Under the pieces are notes generated by a model. The model worked only from the letters and a program-made list of their open reading frames with translations. It did not search any database and was not told the DNA's origin. Shown one piece after another: positions 1 through 28,475 of a stretch of DNA of 64,000 bases. This DNA comes from Tubiluchus corallicola (Eukaryota; Priapulida; Priapulimorpha; Priapulimorphida; Tubiluchidae). A program made the translations under genes and the position numbers. Positions within the stretch are counted from its first letter, which is position 1. Every line of letters begins with the position of its first letter. Location: the NCBI GenBank assembly GCA_030141605.1, contig JAQGDQ010000191.1, positions 341,001 to 405,000 of the forward strand, read 5' to 3'.

Positions 1-436
1 TTGGAACAACTCCAAAATAAAATTATTTTTACATTTTTTTAACCAATTGTTCAAAAAAATATCACTCGACTGCATTTCCTCTAAACAAAAGTGAGTTTAT
101 GTTTATGTGAGAATTATGTGGGACTGCTCCAGTTCAAAAACATTTTCACATCAAGCAATCAAAATGAATGTACAGAATTTCAATACCACAAAATTTTAAA
201 AGTACCTAGCATAGCTAAACCTTGAACCTGTAAAAGAGTGATGTCCTCTTTCAGACCTCTTTCACATACAAAAATGGAAAAAACAGACGATTTTTAATAT
301 AAATGAATTCGGTGACTGGAAATTCAATAAAACCGATATTCAGTACATCTTGCTTTACTCAGGCTGTCTACCACATTACATTCTTGATCCTGACAAAGCC
401 CTAATCTTGTGGATATTTTATCTTAAAAAAACTTAC
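1..436. other. intron of SFT2 gene, no exon seen
   Basis: This stretch lies past a GTAAGT donor (minus strand, 436-431), so it is the following intron of the SFT2-family gene. I looked on the minus strand for the expected last helix of the family and found none. It is plain AT-rich sequence. Confidence 0.5.
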
Positions 437-2772
437 ATAGAGAGCAAAGTACAAGGTAGCAAACATAGAAGTGAAGTAGACAGTTGTGAAAGGTAAACGA
501 TCCTTTGAGAAGATATTCTTGAGATGATTCACTGGTCCCCAAAGCAGTGCATAACTACAAAAAAACACACACAATAAAAAATTAAAATAAGATTTTTGTA
601 GGTTAAGCATAAGCAGTGTGTTATTGCTTCACACTTACCTGCTCAACATAAACAAGCTGCCAAAAGTGTAAAGAATTGCAAATTTTCTAGCCTTTACAAC
701 GAGAAATGGGAAAAACAACCATGCCTGAAAAATAATGTAAAAATAACAATAATAGTTTCAGTTCCAAGAGAAAATAATTGAAGTAATGACTGCTTAAAAA
801 ATACCATTCAAATCACAGTGGTGAGTGACTGACTGTAAGATAAACAGTACATAGGTCTAGCTGAGACCCCTTACTCTGCCTACCAGCACGATGTTCAGCA
901 TATGTGCAGTGCTTTGCACATATGTATAAAGAAAAATTGCCAACTGAATTTCTATTAGTAGTTATAAGTGCATCGTACATTTGTCTAGTTTGCAATATTA
1001 TAATCTGTTATCTAACCTACATGTATATGAAAATTATTGTAAGAAAAATCACCAAGACAATGCTTTTAATATTTAAATCCATCCAATCCAAACTTATCCA
1101 ACTAATTTGTTAAAACTTCAAAGACTACAAAGACAATTTCTTTTTATTGTTCATAAATTATCTAAACGTATAACAGTCACTAAAGCTTATTACCTTGGTA
1201 GTAAAATTTTTAGGTTAGAAGGTCTGTTGTATTACTGTACCTCATATGTACATGTATAAGACTCATTTCGAGTTATTTCCAAACTTTTTCAATAATCCAG
1301 CTAAACTTAATATAAAACGGCATAACACTAGGTACAACGAATACACTATTAATTTTTTAAGAACTAATGTGCTAGTAAACACTTTATTTCCATTAATGGC
1401 TCTGTAACTTGGATTAAATTACTTGAATGCATTAAAACCAGTGTCAATTCATAAACTAAAGAAAAATCTTAAATCATACATATTTGCCACATTTCCTGAA
1501 CGATCACTTTGAATGTGTTGATGTGTAATGTGTATACCAATATTACTTCACAGTATGCACATGCGAATACTCACAATTGTCAATTCATCCCTATAAGAGT
1601 ATATACTATAATTGGCAAACATTTGTGTCTCTCTTCATTTTTTATTTTATTCTTATTTTGACCATATCTATACTTTGGAAATATTTTTATGACTTAATCG
1701 TCATCATAACATCATCATACTAACATATGTCATTCATGTATTCCTCGTCAACATGCTGAGTTTCTACCTTTTTGTACTTTGTCCTCATTCTCGAAAGAAA
1801 GTGAGTGAGAGAGAGAGAGATATATCATTGAATGCATTTCTGTTTTTTGTTTCTCAAATGTCAAATTTACCATTTATCCTAGGCTGCACCAACACAAGAT
1901 TTCTTCCTCGTGTTGTCCAGAGGCATACTAGTAGCCTCAATAAAAATAATTGATTAATGTTTTTTGTGTGAAAATTGTGTTAATTTAATGCTTTCTGTGT
2001 TAATTATCATTGTAAACTTGTATGTTCATGGTGAATCTAGCAATAAATTCTCTAAAAATTATCTAAATTGTGTTTTGCACAGTATTCCCATTGAGCCTAA
2101 TACTGTAAAATGTCATTCTACATTGACAACAGTAAGTTCAAAAACCTGTTAACTTAAGGCACAAAAATAATGTACAAATATTACACTATACTTTACTCCA
2201 GAAAATTTACACTATACTTTACTCCACACTGTGGTTGAAATGTACCCAAATAGTAATGCAATTAATACAAAAACTAATGAATGTTTTTGACTGTGTCAAA
2301 AGCTGTGGGAAGATTCTGTTTTTGTAACAGGAGATGCTTTACATGACAGCTTTTGTTGGTATTACCATAAGAATTATGTGGCTTCATAATAATTAACAAT
2401 CTAATTTGATATACCACAAACTAATAAAATCTTAACTTGTCAGTTCAATCTGTGACGTAGGGGTCTGCGGGCTTACAATGTGGACATAACCTATACCATT
2501 CAATTTGACTCATCAATGCCTTTGATTCAATCTATTATAAACTACTTTCATTCAACACTGAAGCATTTGTTCCCAGGTCAATCCAATTTGGATTTTTCAC
2601 CCTGGCGAGTTCAGGGATCAATCAATCTGGATGCAGCTTATTCCACTCAATTCGTCTCATCAAGACCTTTTATTTGATGCACTACAAGCTGCTGTTATCC
2701 GATACTGGAAGCACTGATGTCTCCGAACCTCAAATTTCAGTTTTTTAAACCAGGTGAAAAATTTTCTGATAC

Positions 2773-2859
<87 letters not shown>

Positions 2860-5800
2860 CAAATCGTCATTTGAAAAAGCTATTTACAATCTCTGTATTT
2901 GTAAGGAATTGTAACAAGCTGATTATTACTTATCTACTATTTTTGGCATAATGACTATCTTGTAGGAATATAAAAACTATTAGCTGGTCCTGCCCTGTCG
3001 GCTGCTGCCATCTGCTGGCTACTGTTACAAGCTTATGATAAAGCATGGACTAATATGTGTTGGCTTTGAGCAGTGATTCATGTTAAGCCAGTCTTGACAG
3101 AGCCTGCCACATGATCTAGTTGTGTGGTTTTTCGGTGTTGGTATTCTTACCTGGAGTCCACCATTTGGGATAGTGCAAACAAACCTAAAGTCACTTGAAG
3201 ATTGTGTTCATGTATTATTTACATATATCAAGTAAAGTTTTGCCCAAGATCAGAACTATCTTGTTACAGGAATATTATAACAAACACACATTAAAATATT
3301 GTTTATTTGTTTATTTCATGAAATTTTTAAATAGACGGATGAATAAACTATTCATTGGCATTTTTTCATGATAATTTCCTTTACAATGTATTTAAGAATT
3401 TTGTATTCATTGATGTTCCTTTCACTTGCTATCAAATAACTTCATGGAAGGAATTTGATTACGCAGTAACACCCAGTTATCTTTGTTAACCAAACTACAA
3501 CAAAGAACTAGATGTTCAGCAGTTTGTTCTTCATTGCAGTCATAGTCACATCTGTCATTGATGCTTTGATCTCTCTGATGATAAAAAATCTAGTTTTAAA
3601 AGTAATTATTTGACATCGATTCTGCGAGCCTTTCCCGTTTATTTAGTGGAAGCTCAAGAGGTGTAATGTGTGCTTTTATTGCAGTTGGCTTTTCTCCTGG
3701 TAACTGCGCTCGACTCCATAATCTGTTTGACCATATCTTTAAAGGGTGCTCTGTAATACAGAGTTTTGGAATATTGCTATCATATGCATGGGCACATTCT
3801 GTAATTTCAAGTTGCAGTCATTTGAATGCCAGAAATTATTTTTAGGTAGCGGCACGGGGGGGGGGGGGGCACGCGCGTGCGTGTGTGTGTGTGTGTGTGT
3901 GCATGGGTGTGTGTGGTTATATTTTATTAAAACATCTATTGGAGCCAACCCACACATTTGCTCTAATTTATCTCTGACCAGATTCCAGCTTATTCCACTA
4001 GCTGTTTTCATCATGCCGTACAACAAATTATCAAAAAGTTATGCTGCCTAAAGAGTGACACCTCAGATGCGTACAGAATGATGGATAGCACCACGACTTT
4101 GAATAGATTCATTATAGTTGGTAATCTTGACCCTGAATAATTTCTGCAGTTTTTCTTGAGACACGTGAATCATATTCAATCATGTACGAGACCTCCACCC
4201 CACCTAGCCACATACCAAAAATTGTATTGTAACTCACAAAAATTTGTTCAGAGGATGCAGCCTAATGAAAAAACACAAAGTCCCACCTATGTTATGGCCT
4301 CTGACCTAGTGGTGACAGGTCACACAAGATCAGGTCAAACAAAAATCCCCCAAGCTCGGAATTGTGCCGTGTGAGTTTCGTGACTTGAGCTTAGCCCTGA
4401 GGCTGTAGATTTGAAACTTATTAAAAAGCAAAAAGGCCAATAACAAAAACCAAGAATAAATCAAGAAGATTCTGAATGTAGACACATTTAGAAGACATGT
4501 TCATTGATGATGATTTTAAAGCCAAATGACATGCCAGCTTAAAAAAGATGCCTGTGTTTGCTCTTCAAACCACTGCTAGTATGCAAAGTCGAGTTTCATT
4601 TTGTAATCACAATGCACATCATTAGTGGTATAATTGGTTTAAAAAAGTGAAGTAAAGAGACAGAAATGCTAGGTGTAACTACTCACCAAGACAAAACAGA
4701 AAATTCCCATTAAATTACAACCAATAAATCCAAGTATTCTTTGCCTTTTTGTCTGAAACAAGGCAAAAAAGAAATCAGGAATAGGTTCATGAATGGGTAC
4801 ATTAATTGCTTTACATTATGATACATACTGTTGTATGACAAATTCATTTAATTTTTTCAAATTAATTGCATATTAGATATAAGGCAGTTTTTTGTTTGCA
4901 ACATCCTGGCAATTTTATGAAGACATTATACTAATACCACAAGAGCAAATTTTATGAAAAAAACAACAAAGTAGCACAAAAAGTCAAAGGCATCTATATC
5001 AGTAAGAACTCTGAACTTTTTCTGAAGTCCAGTGGGTGGCAAAGGACATACATGTGAATGAAACTATACATAAGGAATTTCTGCTGCACTTTTGGGAACA
5101 GCATTTCAACTGTTCAGAACACCTTGAGACACTTCACATGATCTCTGTGGAAAAGCATCACCTTCATAGTATTTTTCTAGGAGGGAGTATAAAATGAATA
5201 ATAATAGAGAGCAATTTACCATATCCAAGTTTAGCTAACTCCCTAATGAAATGTTATGTACCATTCTGTATATAATATGATTTATGAAAGTTTTATTTTA
5301 AACTAAATTATTTAAAATTCAAGTTTCAATATTAGTTATTAATGGTGATATAAACAGGCCAACTATTGAAATTTGAAAACGAAACTTGACAGGAGAAAAG
5401 AAATGTGAATGTGACAAAGTCTGAATTTCAACCAAGGATCTTTGGATTACAAATCTAATGTCATGTTCAAAATTTCTATAGTTACAGTCGTGTTTCACCA
5501 TCTCTTTAAACTTACATTTTCATTAGCTTCTGCAAGTTTATAATAATTTTGTCAGAAAGAGACAATAACACATTCACAAAACTTATAATAATGTGGTCAT
5601 ACATATGACAAGAGGGATAAACACTCCTTTAATAAAAGATTATTTCACTGAATTGTACTGTCTTATACAGATGAGAAAACTACAGAGTCTATGCTTATCA
5701 TGCCAAACTGGCAACACAGTTTTATTCTTAGAGTTGCATCAGTATGGAATTTCTTTGGTCTTTTTTATTCAAAAACAGTTGTAATTAGTTTTATTAGTTT

Positions 5801-6689
5801 TTTACTGCATTAAAAAGCAAATCTTCAATGTTCTTGCATTAGATGAAACAGAAACGTTTACTGCAGTAAGTGCTTACTTCCTCCCCTATGTAGGCCTAAC
5901 AATAATTATGCACGTTTTTTTCACATTATAATAACGTGACATAGGCTAACTATCAACGTTTGTGAGTCAGAATTTCAAGCTTGCAATTGCCTCAAAGTAA
6001 GCACACAAGTAAATATCTCAGTTTTAGTCAAGGATTGTATGGTTCAGTAATTTACTACAAGTTATTGAATTTTACAAGCCGATATAATACCATATGTGTG
6101 TAGATTGTTAACTATTGTAATTTTTCACATAGAGAAACAAAATATATATTTCATAGCGCTCAATATTTCTTGTGTGGTAACAACAGTCCTTTTAAGTACT
6201 TTTAAGTTGTATAGGCGTGGCTGAATAATTGATCACTCGTTTTTCGCCACCTCATCTGTACGTGTATACATATATGCTTTACTCGATCTGTTAATAATGT
6301 TAACTGATAATAATATATAACTACCAAGTACCAATTGCATAATGAATTTTGTATTGGAGATGAATAAACTAAAACTGAACTCAATTAATCATCGCCTAAA
6401 CTGCACACCAGCCAGGTTGGTCAAAATTGATTTTAGCATTCTAGCTAAGCATGCGAAAATAACAAACACAAACCAGAGAAGGACAAAAAGGATCACTTTT
6501 TCCTTCTTTTAACCAGCTGCTGTTCACATCATTTGAGTTGCTTCCTTCAAGTTCTTCACCATCTGACTGTGTTTTAAACCACGAAAAGGCAGATAATTTT
6601 GGTGCGTCGGGCAATAATTTTTCAGTAATGCTAGATTTCTTATTTTGTTGAGAAAGATATTCCTTTAAATCTTTGTTGATAGTTGCCAT
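437..6689 (-). CDS. SFT2D3: SFT2-family vesicle transport protein, 5' four coding exons (partial)
   Basis: Coding exons on the minus strand are 6689-6474, 4752-4687, 724-639 and 554-437; they join in frame to 162 codons. The N-terminus has the short cytosolic motif DLKEYLSQ, which I recall from SFT2D3 and not from SFT2D1. About 50 acidic and polar residues follow, then TKRQRILGF, which enters the first membrane segment. Later exons give the family core (ARKFAILYTFGSLF, WGPVNHLKNIFSKDRLP, FTSMFATLYFALY), i.e. several hydrophobic helices with a basic loop. SFT2 proteins are small tetraspanning proteins linked to retrograde endosome-to-Golgi vesicle fusion. The start is the ATG at 6689. The last membrane segments and stop must lie left of base 1. 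The SFT2D3 assignment rests on the N-terminus only; SFT2 family membership is secure. Confidence 0.9.
1100..1520 (+). mobile_element. LINE 3'-end remnant (ORF2 C-terminus)
   Basis: Read on the plus strand with one frameshift and one stop, this encodes a typical post-RT tail of a non-LTR retrotransposon: LQRLQRQFLFIVHKLS, then THFELFPNFFNNPAKL, IKRHNTRYNE, FLRTNV and HKLKKNLKSY. The second half matches the tail of the minus-strand LINE at 46068-47000 (THFNLFTQFFINPI, IKQHNTRYNE, CRTNV), so both belong to one family. It sits in an intron of the SFT2 gene and is inactive. Confidence 0.75.
2775..2848. repeat. (TAA)n microsatellite
   Basis: About 24 uninterrupted TAA units. The sequence just before it (about 2450-2774) is not a gene I recognise. 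A TAA tail is typical of some LINE or SINE 3' ends, so this could be the tail of an old insertion; that part is inference. Confidence 0.9.
3422..4160 (-). mobile_element. LINE ORF2 C-terminal remnant, interrupted
   Basis: Minus-strand reading, with frame breaks, gives LFKVVVLSIILYASEVSLF (post-RT region), then WSNRLWSRAQLPGEK, LELPLNKRERLAESM and a zinc-knuckle-like end: RCDYDCNEEQTAEHLVLCC, pattern C-x3-C-x8-H-x3-CC. These are common at the C-terminus of non-LTR retrotransposon ORF2 proteins. A poly-G/(GT)n tract sits in the middle. It is a decayed copy in an intron of the SFT2 gene; the clade is not assigned. Confidence 0.7.
3855..3914. repeat. poly-G plus (GT)n simple repeat
   Basis: Fourteen consecutive G (3856-3869), then ACGCGCGTGC and a (GT)n run to about 3914. 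The run lies inside the LINE remnant. Long ORFs on both strands here are produced by the repeat and are not genes. Confidence 0.9.
4753..6473. other. SFT2 intron 1, nothing recognised
   Basis: Intron between exon 2 and exon 1 of the SFT2-family gene. I see no transposon ends, RNA genes or convincing extra exon in it. Confidence 0.5.
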
Positions 6690-6789
6690 GTTTTGTTTTT
6701 GTCCTGACACCTATCGACTGGCGCCGAAAAATATCTATGGGCACTTTGCTTCACTTTAGCCCTTAGGCTTTGGTAGTGTCTCTCCAAAA

Positions 6790-7990
6790 ATCTGAAAAGA
6801 AGAAAGGACTAGTAGAAAATTTAAGACCAATTATACTGCTGAGTTTACTAAGGAAAATCTTGGCTATATGCATGATCAGACGCATATATGACAGATTAAA
6901 TGGCAACATTCTATTAAGTCAAGCTGCATATAGGAAGGGATGAAGCACTACTGAACTAGTAATGTCAACAAGAATACTAGCAGAAAAACAGTCACATCCA
7001 GTTCTTACCAAATCACGATCTTGTTACTTGATAGCAGGAAGGCGTTTGATACTGTAGAGGAAGGAATTGTGTTTGATGACCTACAAACTGTGCTACAACC
7101 AGATGAAATGCGCATTATTACAATTCTGCTAAAGGATGTTAAACTTACTGTAGAAACTGGGAACACCTTAGGAAGAACTTTTAACACAAATATTGGGGTC
7201 CCCCAGGGGGACTGTCTTAGTCCAATGCTTTTCACGTTCTATCTAGCAAATACACTTAAGATCCAAACTACTCCAAATGATTATTATGATTACGATACCA
7301 CTGTCTGTGATAACCTTCCTCAACATATTCTGGATCACCCCTATCCTGCTTTAGAATCTTATGAACCATACCTTATTGATCAACAATACGCAGACAATTT
7401 TGGCTGGATTAGTGTAACAAATTTTCAAACTACGTAAGTACATGGGCACTTTTCTAAGTACTGAAGATGATATTAAATGCAGAAAGTAACAAGCTATGCA
7501 TACTTTTCTTCAGCACAAAGGTGTATTAACTAGCGAGAAAGACATAACATAAGACTTCGATTATTTAATGCTTATGTTATCAGCATATTTATGTGCAACA
7601 GCGAAACTTGGGGTTTAACGATTGCTCAAGAAAAGCAGATTTACACATTTCATGGAAGTCTTCTTAGGAAAGTTTTAAAGATGAGATGGCCATACATAAT
7701 CAAAAATGAAGATTTATACACCAAAACGAAAGAAATTTATTGGAGTTCAAAAGTCAAAATCCGAAGATTAGGATGGCTATGACACCTTCTAGGATTACCA
7801 AATGAAGCACCAGTAAGAATCGCCTTAAATCCTTGTAAAAAGACACCTGGCAAACCTAAAACAACTTGGATAGCGAAGATAAATAAAGATGTTCAACAAT
7901 TTCAACCAAATCTATCTTTAGGAGTACAGGAATTTAGCTGCAGATAGAAGTGATTGGAATACTCTGATTTAGTACAATAGGTGGAATGAG
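6790..7990 (+). mobile_element. broken LINE with reverse transcriptase domain
   Basis: A degenerate non-LTR retrotransposon. In order: VENLRPIILLSLLRKIL (RT entry), LLDSRKAFDTVEEG, the palm motif GVPQGDCLSPMLFTFYLA, QYADNFGW where the catalytic YADD has become YADN, and after frameshifts SETWGLTIAQEKQIYTF, LLRKVLKMRWP and KIRRLGWL. The tail is of the kind found in RTE/craniofacial-like and related LINEs. Several stops and frameshifts make it dead. It lies between the SFT2 gene promoter and the first spermidine synthase gene. Confidence 0.85.
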
Positions 7991-9379
7991 ATTGTGAAGA
8001 AAAGACATTAGAAGATATCCCATATTATTTACTTGCCAATTTATCAAAACATTATTTTGGCAGTGTACAAAGTCGGAAATATCAAACTTTATGGGAAAAG
8101 TTGACCTGTCCTGTGTGAAATATAATTACTGCATGAGAAGGTGATAGTGATAATAAATTATCCTGTAAATCTGATTAATTATTCTCAAATTTATTTGAGA
8201 AAAAAAATTTGGACTATGACTAGTATGAGTATGATGTAGGTTACGTTACTGTTAGTCCCAGTGGCGGTTCAAAGTTAAGAAGAAAGTTACCGTTAAAGTT
8301 AAAAAGCCGTGTCTTTTATAAGACTGTAAGTACAGTATTACTACTGTAAAAGCGTTCGCCTTATACATAGTAAGGCCAAAAATCTCTGTTAAAGTGCAAC
8401 AGCGGTTGTTGTGAGGTTGTAGCGCAGGCAACAATAATTAACTGTCATGTTATTTTGTCTATTAATGTTATGTTTATATTTATCTCTTTACAGTACACAT
8501 TTATTTATGAGCAAGCCTGATATACTCTAGAGTATACTGTCAGTTAAATTAATCTGCTCGTGTGTTGCTATGTTTCAAATTGCATTGTTTTTTATTTGCA
8601 TTACATGGTTTAGTTCTTGCTGATTAATGAATTATCTAAATTTAATATTTCTTTGAATAAATTGTCATCATAATCATTATGATACCAAAATTTGCTCCAA
8701 AATGTTAGCAGACATTAGGGGGCAGTTCTACTTTATTTTGATTAAAAGCTCATTATGTTTTGTTACTGTACATAATTACCATTGCATGATTTATTTGCTA
8801 TGTTTTTCCTACTGCTTGAAATTCATTAATTACTTTACAGCTTTACATTGATTGGTCACTTGAAATTTTACTGCTTCGTTTTATTTTGTTTGATTTCACA
8901 AGAAGCATGCTTCACTTGTAATCTTAATATCTTCGCAGAATAAGGATAGTTTAACTTGATGATCGCTTTCAGGCTTTCACCATCCTTTTTCCGCATTTCA
9001 GCAACTTATTATTGTACTAATTTATAATGTTTGGTTATACTATGTAAGTAAACTATATCTGAATCTAAATCTAAAGCTATGGTAACCATATAAATTACCA
9101 TTTTTTTCTTGTATTTTATGTTTGATGGTCCACTGATTTCTGTATAGATTTTCAGAAATCTGATACATAAATGTACGAGCTACTTCGATGGGCTTATGTG
9201 CATGCATGCACAGTAGTTGCAGTATATGACTAACTTTAATAGTTATCATTTGTAGTTTTTTATGGCTTTCATCTTGCTTTTAGGTTTTGGAAAGCTGTTA
9301 GCTATTTCCTTCCCCAGCTTTGATAATGGAAATGGTAAAGATCTACTAACTATTTGAGACTTAACTTTCGGATTGCCAA
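7991..9379. other. spacer upstream of spermidine synthase copy 1
   Basis: AT-rich, no gene seen. It contains a small perfect palindrome, TATACTCTAGAGTATA, at 8521-8536. The promoter and 5' UTR of the downstream gene should lie here, but I see no diagnostic element. An in-frame TAA at 9362 precedes the start codon. Confidence 0.5.
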
Positions 9380-20264
<10,885 letters not shown>

Positions 20265-22518
20265 CTCAAGTTTCAGTAGCAGTGGAGAAACAACAGTGTT
20301 AAAGTGGTACCCGTTACTTCACTTTTAATGTCAACGATGTATCACCCAAGTATTTGTGGAGTTTTTCACAGGAATGTCATCAACGTCATGTAATACAGTC
20401 TAAAGTGTAAACTTTTAAACTTTCTTTACTCAAAATACAAAGATAAGTATTATTTTTTACTGTTAAATTGTGTTTTTTAAGTTTTTGTTTGCCGTTACTA
20501 TACTTGCTTTGTCGTGATATATATATATGTTGTTTTCTTTTTTGAGCTCTTATAAAGTGCTTTCATTTACAATTCTGTGCGATACCTGCAATCCAAACAA
20601 ACTTTCTATTTAAGCAAAGGTGGTTAAATAAGGCAAAGTGAATTATTGTAAAAAATGTATTGTCGGTCTGGTTACTATTAAAGAGTCTTGGTGTTCTTCT
20701 GAGTGTTGAAAGTCTTCTTAGCCTTTAGTAGTGCACTTTTAGGTTGCTTCTGAAATGACTAGTCAATTATGTAAGTAAATTTTTTAGGACTTCGCTTATT
20801 GAATGCTGATTTAGCTATAAAAATAATACTCCAAGGTACGCCCTATATTGTAAAACTGTCACATCAGCAGCAAGAGAACAAATCGTCATACTGGATTACA
20901 TTAAATAGTTTTTAACTACCATATTGCCACGAATCTCATGATAATCATGAATTTCATCGTCGTCTTAAAGTTACAAAATATTTGCTGATACAGTGTGCCA
21001 TACCATCATATGTGCGCTATTTTAGCTGAATAACGAACAGTGTTTAATAAATGCAATAATAACTGCTTGTTTATTGTTTCCTTGTTCTAATAGTTAGCTT
21101 TTCAAATAAATAAGGCAGGTTAATGGCATTACTTTCTCCAAAAAAATTTTGCTCGAAAAAAGTTTTATGTAGCTGACGTTGTAAGCAAATATTAATACTT
21201 TCAAACTTATTTTCAAAACAGTATGACTTTTCTGTTGAAAATACATTTATAACTTATGTTAGTTGAATACTAATTTTTGTAGATGGAGCCATAAGTTGTG
21301 TAAGCAGTGTAGTACGCCATGCATAACTTACTGTTCACTAGAATTGCTATTTACCATTCACGAGTTCCAGTGCGTATTTTAAAAATTGTCTATTGTCAAA
21401 CTTGATGGAACTGACCATTTTTTATGTATTCTAAGCATTCTGTGAGGCTTTCTTGACTTGAATATAGATCTCTTTAGTGATCTTTGTCTTAGATGTGTAG
21501 CAATAATCAATATTATAATGCAATTTTGAAATTTTGTTTAGCTGATGAAATCACTGTTGCTTTACGCACAAAATTTGTCTGTTTGGTGTTGCATTCCTAT
21601 AAATTTTCTATAACGTTGTATATGTAGCTATAGCATCACTCACTTAAACAGCTTTAAACATTTTTAATGATTCATGGTACATGTGTAGAATGACATGCAT
21701 ATAGGCCTATGATTTCTTCAAATTTTGGAAATTTTCTGAGAACAAAAAACATTGAGTTAAGAATCTGATTTTAAAGTTAGATTTAAGATCAACTTGATCA
21801 AACCTTAAACTTTTCTTCATACTATTTAGTATTATTAGATTTTAAAATCTTGTAATTATTTATAACAATAAATTTTTGTTACATTATAATATAGTGTCAC
21901 TGTAAGTGATAACTTTTGAGGGTTTGCAGTGTAAGTTACAGGATTGTTAGAAGTCAGTGCCAAATGTGTGAACAATGGTATTTACAGAAATTGAATCATT
22001 TTGTTGTAAACTTGATTATCTGTTTTGGTCATATTTTATATTTATACATAATAACATTTATACAAATTGATGTGTTTTGCTGTGATAAATAAATAAAGAA
22101 AAAAATCTAATAATTTTGTCTTTTGTTTGCATTACTGAATAACTGGTCATAATTGAGGTGGGCTTAAAGTTTGTATAAAAAGTAATTACAAAAGCTCAGC
22201 TTCTGTGTTACTTTGGCAATTATTTATCAAGCTCGTGCTGTTCTTTTTATTAACAGTCTGTGTTACTCGTTTCTCCTGTGTCATTAAATGAGTCACTGGA
22301 ACTGGCTTTTTAATTTTGTGTACCATATCTGCACCAGAATGACCGGACTTTAAAGATTTTCTTCATAAAAAAGTGGTCGATAAATTATGTAGATCTGAAA
22401 ACTGTTTATTTCTAAAACCAATCGTTAGATGGCACTACATCATCAAAGCGTAGTTTCACGTGCTAGACAGTAGAGTGGGAAGTACTGTACCTGCCATCCT
22501 GAACTTAAAATTGTAAAG
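20265..22518. other. 3' UTR of copy 1 and promoter of copy 2
   Basis: The spacer between the tandem spermidine synthase genes. Candidate polyadenylation signals include overlapping AATAAA copies at 22088-22097 and earlier ones near 21045, 21105 and 21867; which is used is unknown. The last 80 bases before the ATG at 22519 are somewhat GC-richer and probably 5' UTR. No other gene is seen. Confidence 0.55.

Positions 22519-28475
<5,957 letters not shown>

Noticed and set aside
2184-2226. Short direct repeat TTTACACTATACTTTACTCCA
   Set aside because: Only two adjacent copies of about 24 bp; too small to interpret.
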